A stretch of 64,000 bases of DNA from positions 9,197,001 to 9,261,000 of the forward strand of contig NZ_CP022221.1 of the NCBI RefSeq assembly GCF_004114935.1. Reading direction: 5' to 3'. Shown here one piece after another: positions 44,666-52,674 of the stretch (position 1 is its first letter; each line of letters starts with the position of its first letter). Made by a program: the position numbers and the translations under genes. The notes beneath the pieces are model-generated. The model made no database searches. It was not told the origin of the DNA and worked only from the letters and a program-made list of their open reading frames with translations. This stretch comes from Bradyrhizobium zhanjiangense (lineage in GTDB: Bacteria > Pseudomonadota > Alphaproteobacteria > Rhizobiales > Xanthobacteraceae).

Positions 44666-45817
44666 ATGAACGCAACTCCCGGAGTTGGCCTGGTCGAACG
44701 TGCCCGCGCCATCGCGCCGTTGATTGCGAGCGAAGCGAATGAGATCGAGCTCACGCGGCGGCTGACACCCGCGGTCGTTTCCGCGCTGATCGAGAACGGG
44801 CTCTATCGCGCCCTCCTCCCGCAAAGCCTCGGCGGCGCTGAAGCCCCGATCGAGATCTTTATGCAGATGCTAGAGGAGATCGCGAAGGCGGATGCCTCGA
44901 CCGCCTGGTGTCTCGGCCAGTGCAGCGTCTGCGCGATGATTGCGGCCTCGCTCGACCATGACACCGCGCAAGAGATCTTCAACACGCCGCCCGGCATCCT
45001 CGCCTGGGGTGCGATCGCGCATGAGGCGCGCGCGGTCGAGGGCGGCTATCGCGTCACGGCGCGCTGGGATTTTGCCTCGGGCTCGCGGCAGGCGAGCTGG
45101 CTGGGGGCGCATGTGCGTATCGTCAATGCCGACGGCACGCCACGGAGGAATGCCGACGGGGCGCCGGAGGTGCGCACCATTCTGTTTCCGGTCGCGAGCG
45201 CCGTGCTGCACGATGTGTGGCAGGCGATCGGGCTCGCGGGCACCGGCACCGATTCCTACGAGGTCAGCGATCTCTTCATTCCCGAGCGCTTTACAGCGTT
45301 TCGCGACGTGCCGTGGGCGCTGCGCGAGAAGGGTCCGCTCTACAAGATCGGTACCGGCTCGACCTTCAGCCTTGGCTTCGCCGCAGTCTCGCTCGGCGTG
45401 GCGCGGGCGACACTGGAAGCGGCCATCGCGCTGGCGCGTGGAAAACACCAATCACTCGCAGCCAGCGGCATGCGCGACAACGGCGCGGTCCAGGGGCTGA
45501 TCGGCCGCACCGAGGGCGATTTGCGCGCCGCGCGCGCTTATCTCTATGCGACCGCGCATGCGATGTGGCGCGATCTGTCCGCGACCGGCGAGTTCAGCGC
45601 CGCGCATCGCAGTGCGGTGCGGCTGGCGGCGACCTGGACCATCCATCAATCGGCAAAGGTGGTCGACGCCGCCTATCACATGGCCGGCGCGACCGCGGTT
45701 TTCCGCAGCAATCCGTTCGAGCGGCGGTTTCGCGACATGCATGCGATCGCGCAGCAGATCCAGGCGCGCGACACGCATTATGAGGATGTGGGGAAGGCGA
45801 TTTTGGCGGGACGCTGA
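44666..45817 (+). CDS. acyl-CoA dehydrogenase-fold flavoprotein (possibly FMN-dependent monooxygenase)
   Basis: 383 residues with the three-domain acyl-CoA dehydrogenase fold. The N-terminal helical domain includes SLGGAEAPIEIFMQMLEEIA and ASTAWCLGQCSVCAMIAASL. The middle beta domain has the W-x-x-A-S-G-S pattern (ARWDFASGSRQASWLGAHV), and the C-terminal domain includes YHMAGATAVFRSNPFERRFR with D-M-H-A. The A-S-T-A-W and S-G pattern is nearer to flavin-dependent two-component hydroxylases (HsaA/DszC type) than to true acyl-CoA dehydrogenases. No reductase partner is adjacent. The start at ATG 44666 fits the family. Substrate unknown. Confidence 0.85.
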   Translation: MNATPGVGLVERARAIAPLIASEANEIELTRRLTPAVVSALIENGLYRALLPQSLGGAEAPIEIFMQMLEEIAKADASTAWCLGQCSVCAMIAASLDHDTAQEIFNTPPGILAWGAIAHEARAVEGGYRVTARWDFASGSRQASWLGAHVRIVNADGTPRRNADGAPEVRTILFPVASAVLHDVWQAIGLAGTGTDSYEVSDLFIPERFTAFRDVPWALREKGPLYKIGTGSTFSLGFAAVSLGVARATLEAAIALARGKHQSLAASGMRDNGAVQGLIGRTEGDLRAARAYLYATAHAMWRDLSATGEFSAAHRSAVRLAATWTIHQSAKVVDAAYHMAGATAVFRSNPFERRFRDMHAIAQQIQARDTHYEDVGKAILAGR

Positions 45818-45837
45818 ACGGCAGCCGCGATGACGTT

Positions 45838-45974
45838 GCACTCCCTCGCCCCGTTCTTACGGGGAGAGGGTTGGGGTGAGGGGCCTCTCTCCGCGGATGC
45901 GATCGGCGTGAGACCGGTACCCCCTCACCCGGATTGCTGCGCAATCCGACCTCTCCCCGCAAGCAGGGAGAGGT
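45838..45974. repeat. CTCTCCCCG-type palindromic repeat, full copy (family R6)
   Basis: A 137-bp element very similar to 23803-23939, with the same arms. The inner hairpin here is GGATTGC-T-GCGCAATCC. It lies between the convergent ends of the flavoprotein and GGDEF-EAL genes. Confidence 0.9.
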
Positions 45975-46002
45975 GAGGCAGCATCACGCTCTTGCGCCGC
46001 AC

Positions 46003-48219
46003 TCACGCCACCAGCGCGGCGTCCTCGTCCGTGGCGTCGATGCCACGCTGCGCCGCCAAGAGGCTGATGATCTCCGCATTCGGCCTTGCCTTGCTGAACA
46101 GAAAGCCCTGACCCTCGTCGCAGCCCTCGGTGCGCAAGCAGCTGAGCTCGGCTTCAGTCTCGACGCCCTCGGCGGTGATGGTGACCCCCAAGCCCTTGCC
46201 GAGGCTGACGATGGAGCGGATGATCGCCTGGGCTTCGCGGTTGGCGCCTAAATCGCGCACGAAGGACTGATCGATCTTGATCTTGTCGAAGGGGAAGCTG
46301 CGCAAATAGCTGAGGCTGGAATAGCCGGTGCCGAAATCGTCCATCGAGATGCGTACGTCGAGCGCGCGCAGCGCATGCAAGGTCGCCAGCACCTGCGCGC
46401 TCTTCTCCAAAAGCAGCGTCTCGGTGATCTCGAGCTCGAGCCGCCGCGGCGGCAGGCCGGAATGTTTCAGCGCGTCCGTCACCATCGACAGCAGATTGCC
46501 GCTGCGGAATTGCAGCGGGGACAGGTTGACGGCGACACGGACGTCGTCCGGCCAGGCCGCGGCATCCAGGCACGCGCGGCGCAGCATCAGGCCGCCGAGC
46601 GGGTTGATGAGGCCGGTGTCTTCGGCGACCGGAATGAACTCGGCCGGCGAGACCATGCCGCGCTCGGCATGCGGCCAGCGCACCAGCGCCTCGAACCCGG
46701 TGATGCGGCCGCTCTGGAGGTCGATCAGCGGCTGGTAATAGGGACGCAGCACGTCATTCTGGATCGCGTCGCGCAGCTCAACCTCGATCTTGCGCCGGCT
46801 CTGCGCTTTTGCATCCAGCGCCGCCTCGAAGAAGGCAAAGGTGCCGCGCGAATCGGCCTTGGCGCGCGACAGCGCCATGTCGGCGCTCTTGAGCAGCTTT
46901 TCGGACTCATCGCCGTCGCCGGGTGCCATGGCGATGCCGATCGAGGCGCCGATCACCACGGAATGGCCGTCGAGCAGATAGGGATCGGCAATGGCTTCGA
47001 GCAGGCGCTTTGCCAGCATCACCGCATCCTCGGGACGTGCCAGGCCACTTTGGACAATGGCGAACTCGTCCGAGTTCAACCGCGCCAGCGCGTCTTCCTC
47101 GCGCAAGGTCGAGCGCAGCCGCTTGGCGACGCCGCGGAGCAGCTTGTCGCCGACCGCGTGTCCCAGCGTGTCGTTGACCGCCTTGAAATTGTCGAGCCCC
47201 AGCATCAGCAGCGCGACCTTGTCGGTGCTGCGCCGCGTATGCAGCAGCATCTCGTCGACCTGCTGGCGCAGCAAATTGCGGTTCGGCAGCCCGGTCAGCC
47301 CGTCATGCTGGGCCATGAAGGCGAGCCGCGCCTCGGCGCGCTTGCGCTCGGTGATGTCCATCAGCGCGAGCAGGACTGCGGGCCGCTCGGCATAGGTCAG
47401 TTCGCGCGAGTAGATCGCAAGGTCGATCAGCGCACCGTCGGCCTTGACATGCTTCCAGGTGCGCCCGGCCTGCTCCGCGCCGGTTGGATCGGGGGTCCAG
47501 GGCGGCTCGCTGTCGAAGGCCTGCAAGGAGCGGATCTTGAGCCGCTCGAACTCGGCGCGGCTATAGCCATAATGCGCGATCGCGGCATCGTTGACGCCGA
47601 GGATGCGTTCGTCGTCCAGCGCGCAGACGATCATGGGCACGGGATTGCCGTCGAACAGCAGCCGGAACGAGGCCTCGCGCTGCTTCAATTCGGTGATGTC
47701 GACGCGCAGGCCGACGACGCCGCCGTCATCGGTCAATCGCTCGTCGATCAGGATGACGCGGCCGTCAGCGAGCTTCTGCTCGTGACGCGCGCCGGGCTGA
47801 TAGAGCTTTTGCAGCCGCTGCGCGATCCACTCGTCTTCGTGGCCGACGGCCTCGGGATAATCGCCGCGGGCGACGCCGATGCGTAGCGTGTCCTCCAGGC
47901 GCGCGCCCTCGACGAACAGATCGGCGGTCTTGCTGTAGATCTCGGCGTATTTCTTGTTCCAGAGCACGTAGCGGCCGTCGGCATCGAGAAACACGATGCC
48001 CTGCGGCAGGATGTCGATGGCCTGGCGCAGGCGCTCATGGGATTTGTGCGCTTCCGCGATCGCGGCTTCCGCCTCGGCGCGGCTGCGCAAGAGTTCATCG
48101 CGGTCGGCTGGCGGATGAGGCGTGCGCGCGAAGCGCGGCTTGCGCGGCTGTCGGCCGGCTTGGGCAAGCACGTTGCGCTTTCGCTTTGCTGTCTTTCGAG
48201 ACCCCAAACTCAACTTCAC
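46003..48219 (-). CDS. PAS-PAS-GGDEF-EAL protein; probable c-di-GMP phosphodiesterase
   Basis: 738 residues. There is a basic N-terminus of about 40 residues and a coiled segment, then PAS 1 (about 65-170; DILPQGIVFLDADGRYVLWN) and PAS 2 (about 180-300; FRLLFDGNPVPMIVCALDDE). The GGDEF domain (about 310-470; AFMAQHDGLTGLPNRNLL) has its signature altered to LNSDEF, so cyclase activity is unlikely. The EAL domain (about 485-730) is intact, with FEALVRW, then MDDFGTGYSSLSYLRSFPFD and KIKIDQSFVRDL. It should hydrolyse c-di-GMP, with the degenerate GGDEF possibly binding GTP. There are no membrane helices, so it is a cytosolic sensor. Confidence 0.92.
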   Translation of the reverse strand: MKLSLGSRKTAKRKRNVLAQAGRQPRKPRFARTPHPPADRDELLRSRAEAEAAIAEAHKSHERLRQAIDILPQGIVFLDADGRYVLWNKKYAEIYSKTADLFVEGARLEDTLRIGVARGDYPEAVGHEDEWIAQRLQKLYQPGARHEQKLADGRVILIDERLTDDGGVVGLRVDITELKQREASFRLLFDGNPVPMIVCALDDERILGVNDAAIAHYGYSRAEFERLKIRSLQAFDSEPPWTPDPTGAEQAGRTWKHVKADGALIDLAIYSRELTYAERPAVLLALMDITERKRAEARLAFMAQHDGLTGLPNRNLLRQQVDEMLLHTRRSTDKVALLMLGLDNFKAVNDTLGHAVGDKLLRGVAKRLRSTLREEDALARLNSDEFAIVQSGLARPEDAVMLAKRLLEAIADPYLLDGHSVVIGASIGIAMAPGDGDESEKLLKSADMALSRAKADSRGTFAFFEAALDAKAQSRRKIEVELRDAIQNDVLRPYYQPLIDLQSGRITGFEALVRWPHAERGMVSPAEFIPVAEDTGLINPLGGLMLRRACLDAAAWPDDVRVAVNLSPLQFRSGNLLSMVTDALKHSGLPPRRLELEITETLLLEKSAQVLATLHALRALDVRISMDDFGTGYSSLSYLRSFPFDKIKIDQSFVRDLGANREAQAIIRSIVSLGKGLGVTITAEGVETEAELSCLRTEGCDEGQGFLFSKARPNAEIISLLAAQRGIDATDEDAALVA

Positions 48220-48631
48220 TCGTCCCAGTCACGCCCAGTGACCGCAAGCTTTGGGGCAAGTGTCTGAAAAAAAAGTAATCTTGCCCGGCTGCGGCCCGCG
48301 CGAGTGGCCGCTTGCTGCCTGTTTGCGAGGCGCGACTGCGTCGACGGGCGTCGCCAACCTCATCCCGGCGCCGCGGTGAAGGACCGATCTGGCGCAAAAT
48401 TGCGCGCGCGCTTGAATCATTTCCGAAATCGCGCGCGATTGCATGCGAACCGCGCTTATTCCTCACGTCGCGCACGAATTTTGGTCAATGCAGAACAGGG
48501 TTATCGCGCGATTAAGGATCGACCATCGCGCGTGCGACTTTGGGATGACGCGACGGATGTTGGCTGCCCGTGTGATCGCTGCATTGCCCTCTCCTTAACC
48601 CTGACGCGGCGTTGGGTTATAAGGATTCGGC
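48220..48631. other. intergenic region between divergent genes
   Basis: 412 bp between the divergent GGDEF-EAL and mepA genes. It is rich in short GCGCGC/CGCGCG runs. It ends with GGGTTATAAGGATTC, which may hold the mepA -10 region and an AAGGA ribosome binding site. No gene or strong dyad is seen. Confidence 0.45.
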
Positions 48632-49576
48632 ATGAGTCCCCGCCGCCTCGCTCCTCTCCTGCTTTTTGTGACACTCCTGGCTGCCGGCACCGCGCTGGCC
48701 CAGGACAAGGGCAGCGTCACCCCAAAACCGCTGCCGCCGCTCGCCAATCCGAACGACCCCTCCCTCGCCGCCAAGGAGCTGTTCGCGCGCAAGCTGCTGC
48801 CGTCGAAGGGATCGGCCCATGTCATCGGCTCCTACACCAAGGGCTGCATCGGCGGCGCCATGCAGATGCCGCTCAACGGCGACAATTGGCAGGTGATGCG
48901 GCTGTCGCGCAACCGCAATTACGGCCACCCCGACATGATCGCCCTGATCAAGCGGCTCGCGGCCAAAGCGCACAAGGACGCCGGCTGGCCCGGCATCCTG
49001 GTCGGCGACATCGCGCAACCCCGCGGCGGGCCGGCGCTGTCAGGCCATGCCAGCCACCAGATCGGTCTCGATGCCGACATCTGGCTGACGCCGATGCCGG
49101 ACCGCCGCCTCTCGCGCGAGGAGCGCGAGGAGATGTCGGCGGTGATGATGGTTCGCCCCGACCGGCTCGACGTCGATCCGAAGGTATTCACGCCAGGCCA
49201 TGTGCTGGTGCTGCGCGATGCGGCGCGCGAGCCGGCGGTGCAGCGCATCTTCGTCAATGCCGCGATCAAGAAGGCGCTGTGCCGCGAGGCCAAGGGCGAC
49301 CGCGCCTGGCTGTCGAAGATCCGCCCCTGGTGGGGCCACGATTATCACTTCCACATCCGCATGCGCTGCCCGGTGGGCGCCGGGGAATGCGAGGGCCAGC
49401 CGTCGCAATCCGAGGACGAAGGCTGCAAGGCCTCCGATCTCGCCTATTGGTTCTCGGATGCGGTGCTGCACCCAAAGCCGCCGCCGGAGCCGCCGAAACC
49501 GAAGCCGCCGATGACGCTGGCCGACATGCCGGCGGCATGCAAAGCCGTGCTGCATGCAGCGGACGCGAAGCCGTAG
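48632..49576 (+). CDS. mepA: penicillin-insensitive murein endopeptidase
   Basis: 314-residue periplasmic LAS-type metallopeptidase (M74) that cleaves D-Ala-mDAP cross-links in peptidoglycan. The signal peptide ends AGTALAQ. Zinc and catalytic motifs are SGHASHQIGLDADIWLTPMP (H and D) and WWGHDYHFHIRMRCP (H-x-H). Paired cysteines lie in KGCIGG, KALCRE, RMRCP and EDEGCKA. A proline-rich C-terminus (HPKPPPEPPKPKPP) extends past the catalytic domain. This is the second peptidoglycan peptidase in the window. Confidence 0.94.
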   Translation: MSPRRLAPLLLFVTLLAAGTALAQDKGSVTPKPLPPLANPNDPSLAAKELFARKLLPSKGSAHVIGSYTKGCIGGAMQMPLNGDNWQVMRLSRNRNYGHPDMIALIKRLAAKAHKDAGWPGILVGDIAQPRGGPALSGHASHQIGLDADIWLTPMPDRRLSREEREEMSAVMMVRPDRLDVDPKVFTPGHVLVLRDAAREPAVQRIFVNAAIKKALCREAKGDRAWLSKIRPWWGHDYHFHIRMRCPVGAGECEGQPSQSEDEGCKASDLAYWFSDAVLHPKPPPEPPKPKPPMTLADMPAACKAVLHAADAKP

Positions 49577-49586
49577 CCTCTCAGCC

Positions 49587-49715
49587 GTCGTCGTGGCGAA
49601 AGCCAGGACCCATTACCCCAGGGAGGAGACCTGACACGAGCTGATAACTCCGATCTTCGCAAAACTACTCCTGGGTAATGGGTCCTGGATCGGCGCTCCG
49701 CTGGTCCGGGACGAC
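49587..49715. repeat. GTCGTCC-headed REP doublet without gene (family R1)
   Basis: The left unit, 49587-49619, differs from 9628-9660 by one base. The right unit, 49673-49715, keeps the GGGTAATGGGTCCTGG tail but carries a longer, different stem-loop before GACGAC. The centre is 53 bp of unrelated sequence. The doublet has the ends of the GIY-YIG element but no gene. Confidence 0.82.
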
Positions 49716-49887
49716 GAACGAGGTTTGACCTGAGGCCGAGGGCTGCTATCTTCGCGAGCAGCGATATCCCTGCCGGCCGTAAGCCGTCGCAAGGCCCGTG
49801 GAACAGCGCGTCCGCCTGTCGCATCAGACCCACCCAACGCCAGATTTGCGCGCGTCACCGCGCGCGAGCTTGCACGGAGCGCTATCC

Positions 49888-50673
49888 ATGTTTCGTATTG
49901 CCGCACTTGTCACCGCCGTCGTCATCCTCGCGGGCGCAAGCCCGTCGCCCGCTGCCGCCGAGGACAAGACCATCACCGTGTTCGCGGCCGCTTCGATGAA
50001 GAACGCGCTCGACGAGATCGACGCGGCCTACACCGCCAAGACCGGCGTCAAGTTCTCCGTCAGCTATGCCGCAAGCTCGGCGCTGGCCAGGCAGATCGAG
50101 CAGGGCGCGCCGGCCGACATATTCGTCTCGGCCGATACCGACTGGATGGACTACGCCATCGCCAGGAAGACCATCAACGAATCCGCCCGCGTCAATCTGC
50201 TCGGCAACAGCATCGTGCTGATCGCGCCGAAGGACTCCAAGGTCGACAACGTCACGATCGCGCAAGGCTTCGATCTCGCCAAGCTCGCCGGCGATGGCAG
50301 GATCGCGACCGGCGACGTGAAATCCGTGCCGGTCGGCAAATACGCCAAGGCTGCGCTCGAGAAGCTGGGCGCCTGGCAGGCCGCCGAGCCGAAATTCGCC
50401 ATGGCCGAGAGCGTGCGCGGCGCGCTGACGCTGGTGGCGCGCGGCGAGGCCGTGCTCGGCATCGTCTATGCGACCGACGCCAAGGTCGAGCCGGGCGTGA
50501 AGATCGTCGGCACCTTCCCGGCGGATTCGCACCCCGCGATCATCTATCCCGTCGCGGCGACCACGACCGCGAAGGGCGAGAGCAGCGAATATCTCGCCTT
50601 CCTGCGCTCGACGGCCGCCAAGACCATTCTGGAAAAATACGGCTTCAAGTTCCTGATCAGCCCCACCACGTGA
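49888..50673 (+). CDS. modA: molybdate ABC transporter substrate-binding protein
   Basis: 261-residue periplasmic protein binding molybdate (and tungstate). The signal peptide ends SPAAAED. The oxyanion pocket residues lie in ITVFAAASMKNALDEIDAAY, VSYAASSALARQIEQGAPAD and IFVSADTDWMDYA, the conserved ModA blocks. The start at ATG 49888 after GGAGC replaces an extension lacking a signal peptide. It is first in modABC, and the modB start follows 13 bp after its stop. Confidence 0.95.
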   Translation: MFRIAALVTAVVILAGASPSPAAAEDKTITVFAAASMKNALDEIDAAYTAKTGVKFSVSYAASSALARQIEQGAPADIFVSADTDWMDYAIARKTINESARVNLLGNSIVLIAPKDSKVDNVTIAQGFDLAKLAGDGRIATGDVKSVPVGKYAKAALEKLGAWQAAEPKFAMAESVRGALTLVARGEAVLGIVYATDAKVEPGVKIVGTFPADSHPAIIYPVAATTTAKGESSEYLAFLRSTAAKTILEKYGFKFLISPTT

Positions 50674-50686
50674 TATTTCCGGCTTG

Positions 50687-51382
50687 ATGTCCGAGATTTC
50701 ACCCGCCGAATGGACGGCGATCCTGCTTTCGCTCAGGGTCGCCATCATCGCAACGCTGGTGGCGACGCCGTTCGGCATCGCCCTGGCATGGCTGCTCGCG
50801 AGGCGCGATTTCTGGGGCAAGTCGCTGCTCGACGCGACCGTACATCTGCCGCTGGTGCTGCCGCCTGTGGTCACCGGCTATCTGCTGCTGCTCAGCTTCG
50901 GCCGCCGCGGCCCCGTCGGCAGTTTCCTCGCCGACCATTTCGGCATCGTCTTCTCTTTCCGCTGGACCGGCGCTGCGCTCGCCTGCGGCGTGATGGCGTT
51001 TCCGCTGCTGGTGCGGCCGATGCGGCTGTCGATCGAGGCGATCGACCGCCGGCTCGAGCAGGCCGCCGAGACGCTTGGCGCGGCACCCTGGAAGGTGTTC
51101 TTCACGGTGACGCTGCCGCTGGCGCTGCCCGGCGTGCTCGCCGGCATGGTGCTGGGCTTCGCCAAGGCGATCGGCGAGTTCGGCGCCACCATCACCTTCG
51201 TCTCCAACATTCCCGGTGAGACCCAGACGATCTCGTCCGCGATCTATTCGCTGATCCAGACGCCCGACGGCGACGCCGCGGCAGGGCGGCTCGTCATCGT
51301 CTCGATCGTGCTCGCGCTCGGCGCGCTGATTGCGGCAGAATGGTTCGCCCGCCGCGCCACGGCGCGGCTGCACGGGAATTGA
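50687..51382 (+). CDS. modB: molybdate ABC transporter permease
   Basis: 231-residue inner-membrane permease with five to six helices. The EAA loop is EQAAETLGAAPWKVFFTVTL followed by PLALPGVLAGMVLG. The N-terminal helix (LLSLRVAIIATLVATPFGIA) and PLVLPPVVTGYLLLLSFGRR are typical of ModB. ATG 50687 is used; a TTG codon directly precedes it. modC begins 3 bp after its stop. Confidence 0.95.
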   Translation: MSEISPAEWTAILLSLRVAIIATLVATPFGIALAWLLARRDFWGKSLLDATVHLPLVLPPVVTGYLLLLSFGRRGPVGSFLADHFGIVFSFRWTGAALACGVMAFPLLVRPMRLSIEAIDRRLEQAAETLGAAPWKVFFTVTLPLALPGVLAGMVLGFAKAIGEFGATITFVSNIPGETQTISSAIYSLIQTPDGDAAAGRLVIVSIVLALGALIAAEWFARRATARLHGN

Positions 51383-51384
51383 CC

Positions 51385-52050
51385 ATGCTGCGCGTCGATG
51401 TCGAGAAACAGCTGGGTGAGTTTTCGCTACACGCGTCCTTCACCAGCGAGGGCCGCGTCATCGGCCTGTTCGGCGCCTCGGGCGCCGGCAAGACCTCGCT
51501 GGTCAACATGATCGCGGGCCTGTTGCGGCCCGACCGCGGCAGCATCGTGATCGACGGCGAGACCGTCGACGACACCGCGGCCGGCATCCATGTGCCGGCC
51601 TGGCGCCGCCGCATCGGCTATGTGTTCCAGGACGCACGGCTGTTTCCGCATCTCAACGTGGCGCAGAATCTCGACTATGGACGGCGGATGAACGGCCTCG
51701 CCGCCGATCCGGCCCAGCACAAGCGCATCATTGATCTCCTCGACATCGGCGCCCTGCTCGGCCGCCGGCCCGGAAAGCTCTCCGGCGGCGAGCGCCAGCG
51801 CGTCGCGCTCGGCCGCGCGCTGCTATCGAAGCCGCGCCTCCTACTGCTCGACGAGCCGCTCGGGGCGCTCGACGAGAGCCGCAAGCTCGAGATCCTGCCC
51901 TATCTGGTGCGGCTGCGGGACGAGGCCAACGTGCCGATGGTCTATGTCAGCCACGACGCCGCCGAGCTGCGCCAGCTCGCCACGCAGATCGTGATGCTGA
52001 AGCAGGGCCGCGTGACGAGCTTTGGCGGGGTGAAGGTGTTGACATCGTAG
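51385..52050 (+). CDS. modC: molybdate ABC transporter ATP-binding protein, lacking the Mop domain
   Basis: 221-residue ATPase. Walker A is LFGASGAGKTSLVNMIAGLL, Q-loop YVFQDARLFPHLNV, signature KLSGGERQRVALGRALL, Walker B LLLLDEPLGALDESRKLE and H-loop VYVSHDAAEL. Typical ModC has about 350 residues with a C-terminal molybdate-binding (TOBE/Mop) domain, which is absent here. The stop TAG at 52048-52050 lies inside the GTAG head of an R4 REP doublet, so the shortening may follow repeat insertion. The core ATPase is complete, so transport can still work, perhaps without Mop-based regulation. Confidence 0.9.
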   Translation: MLRVDVEKQLGEFSLHASFTSEGRVIGLFGASGAGKTSLVNMIAGLLRPDRGSIVIDGETVDDTAAGIHVPAWRRRIGYVFQDARLFPHLNVAQNLDYGRRMNGLAADPAQHKRIIDLLDIGALLGRRPGKLSGGERQRVALGRALLSKPRLLLLDEPLGALDESRKLEILPYLVRLRDEANVPMVYVSHDAAELRQLATQIVMLKQGRVTSFGGVKVLTS

Positions 52051-52133
52051 CCCGGATGGAGCGCAAGCGTAATCCGGGGCGGTGCCGCGGGTGAGAGCGC
52101 ACCCGGATTTCGATTTCGCTCCATCCGGGCTAC
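52047..52133. repeat. GTAGCCCGGATGG...CTAC REP doublet (family R4)
   Basis: An 87-bp inverted doublet with outward GTAG/CTAC ends, a CCCGGATGGAGCG arm and its mirror CGCTCCATCCGGG. This is the form of RAYT-mobilised REPINs. It overlaps the last codon of modC and supplies its stop. Confidence 0.9.
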
Positions 52134-52152
52134 GCGGCAGCATCATTCAGAG

Positions 52153-52413
52153 CTACCACCCGCGCTCGACGTTGCGCACCTCGCCCGTCCTTGCATCGAC
52201 ATAGACTTCCATCCAGCGGCCGACACGATCCCGTCCGTCAACCTCCCATTCGTCGCCGAGGAAGTTGGTGTGCGAGACCGTCACGACGCCGAGATCTGTC
52301 GCGACGTCGAGGGCGGCCTGCATCGAGATCTGATCGCCGGTGTCATAAGCCATCGCCGGTGCGGCAGCGCCGAGCGCAAGGGCTGTGAGAATCGGAAGAA
52401 TGAACTTTCGCAT
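52153..52413 (-). CDS. PepSY domain-containing exported protein
   Basis: 86 residues. The signal peptide (LPILTALALGAAAPAMA) is followed by a PepSY-like domain of about 60 residues: QISMQAALDVATDLGVVTVS, then GDEWEVDGRDRVGRWMEVYV and DARTGEVRNVE. The V-D-A-R-T-G-E-V strand is the hallmark. PepSY proteins are thought to act in the periplasm, possibly modulating proteases; the partner here is unknown. Confidence 0.88.
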   Translation of the reverse strand: MRKFILPILTALALGAAAPAMAYDTGDQISMQAALDVATDLGVVTVSHTNFLGDEWEVDGRDRVGRWMEVYVDARTGEVRNVERGW

Positions 52414-52546
52414 TGCATACTCCTGTCAGTCCAAGCGGTTACGCGCCTTAGAACGAGCGGCATGGCGGAGTGTTCCGGGTTTCAAGGTCACGAAACCGCG
52501 CAAATCTTCGGCGGTTGCGGCGATTTGGTGGCGGTTCCTCTTCGTG

Positions 52547-52667
52547 GTCGTCCTGGCGAAAGCCAGGACCCATAACCACCGACTGCGGTTTGGCGAGGAC
52601 TCGTGGTTGCCACTCTCGGCAACAACTTGTTTCTGGGGTGATGGGTCCTGGCTTTCGCCAGGACGAC
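52547..52667. repeat. GTCGTCC-headed REP doublet without gene (family R1)
   Basis: The left unit, 52547-52579, and the right unit, 52635-52667, both keep the GTCCTGGC-GAAA-GCCAGGAC stem. The tails are slightly diverged (CCATAACC and GGGGTGATGG). The centre is 55 bp. It lies between the PepSY gene's upstream region and the end of the antiporter gene. Confidence 0.88.
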
Positions 52668-52674
52668 ACCCAAG

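Noticed and set aside
46375..47886. 503-codon frame antisense to the GGDEF-EAL gene
   Set aside because: The minus strand encodes recognisable PAS, GGDEF and EAL domains; the plus frame has no domain.
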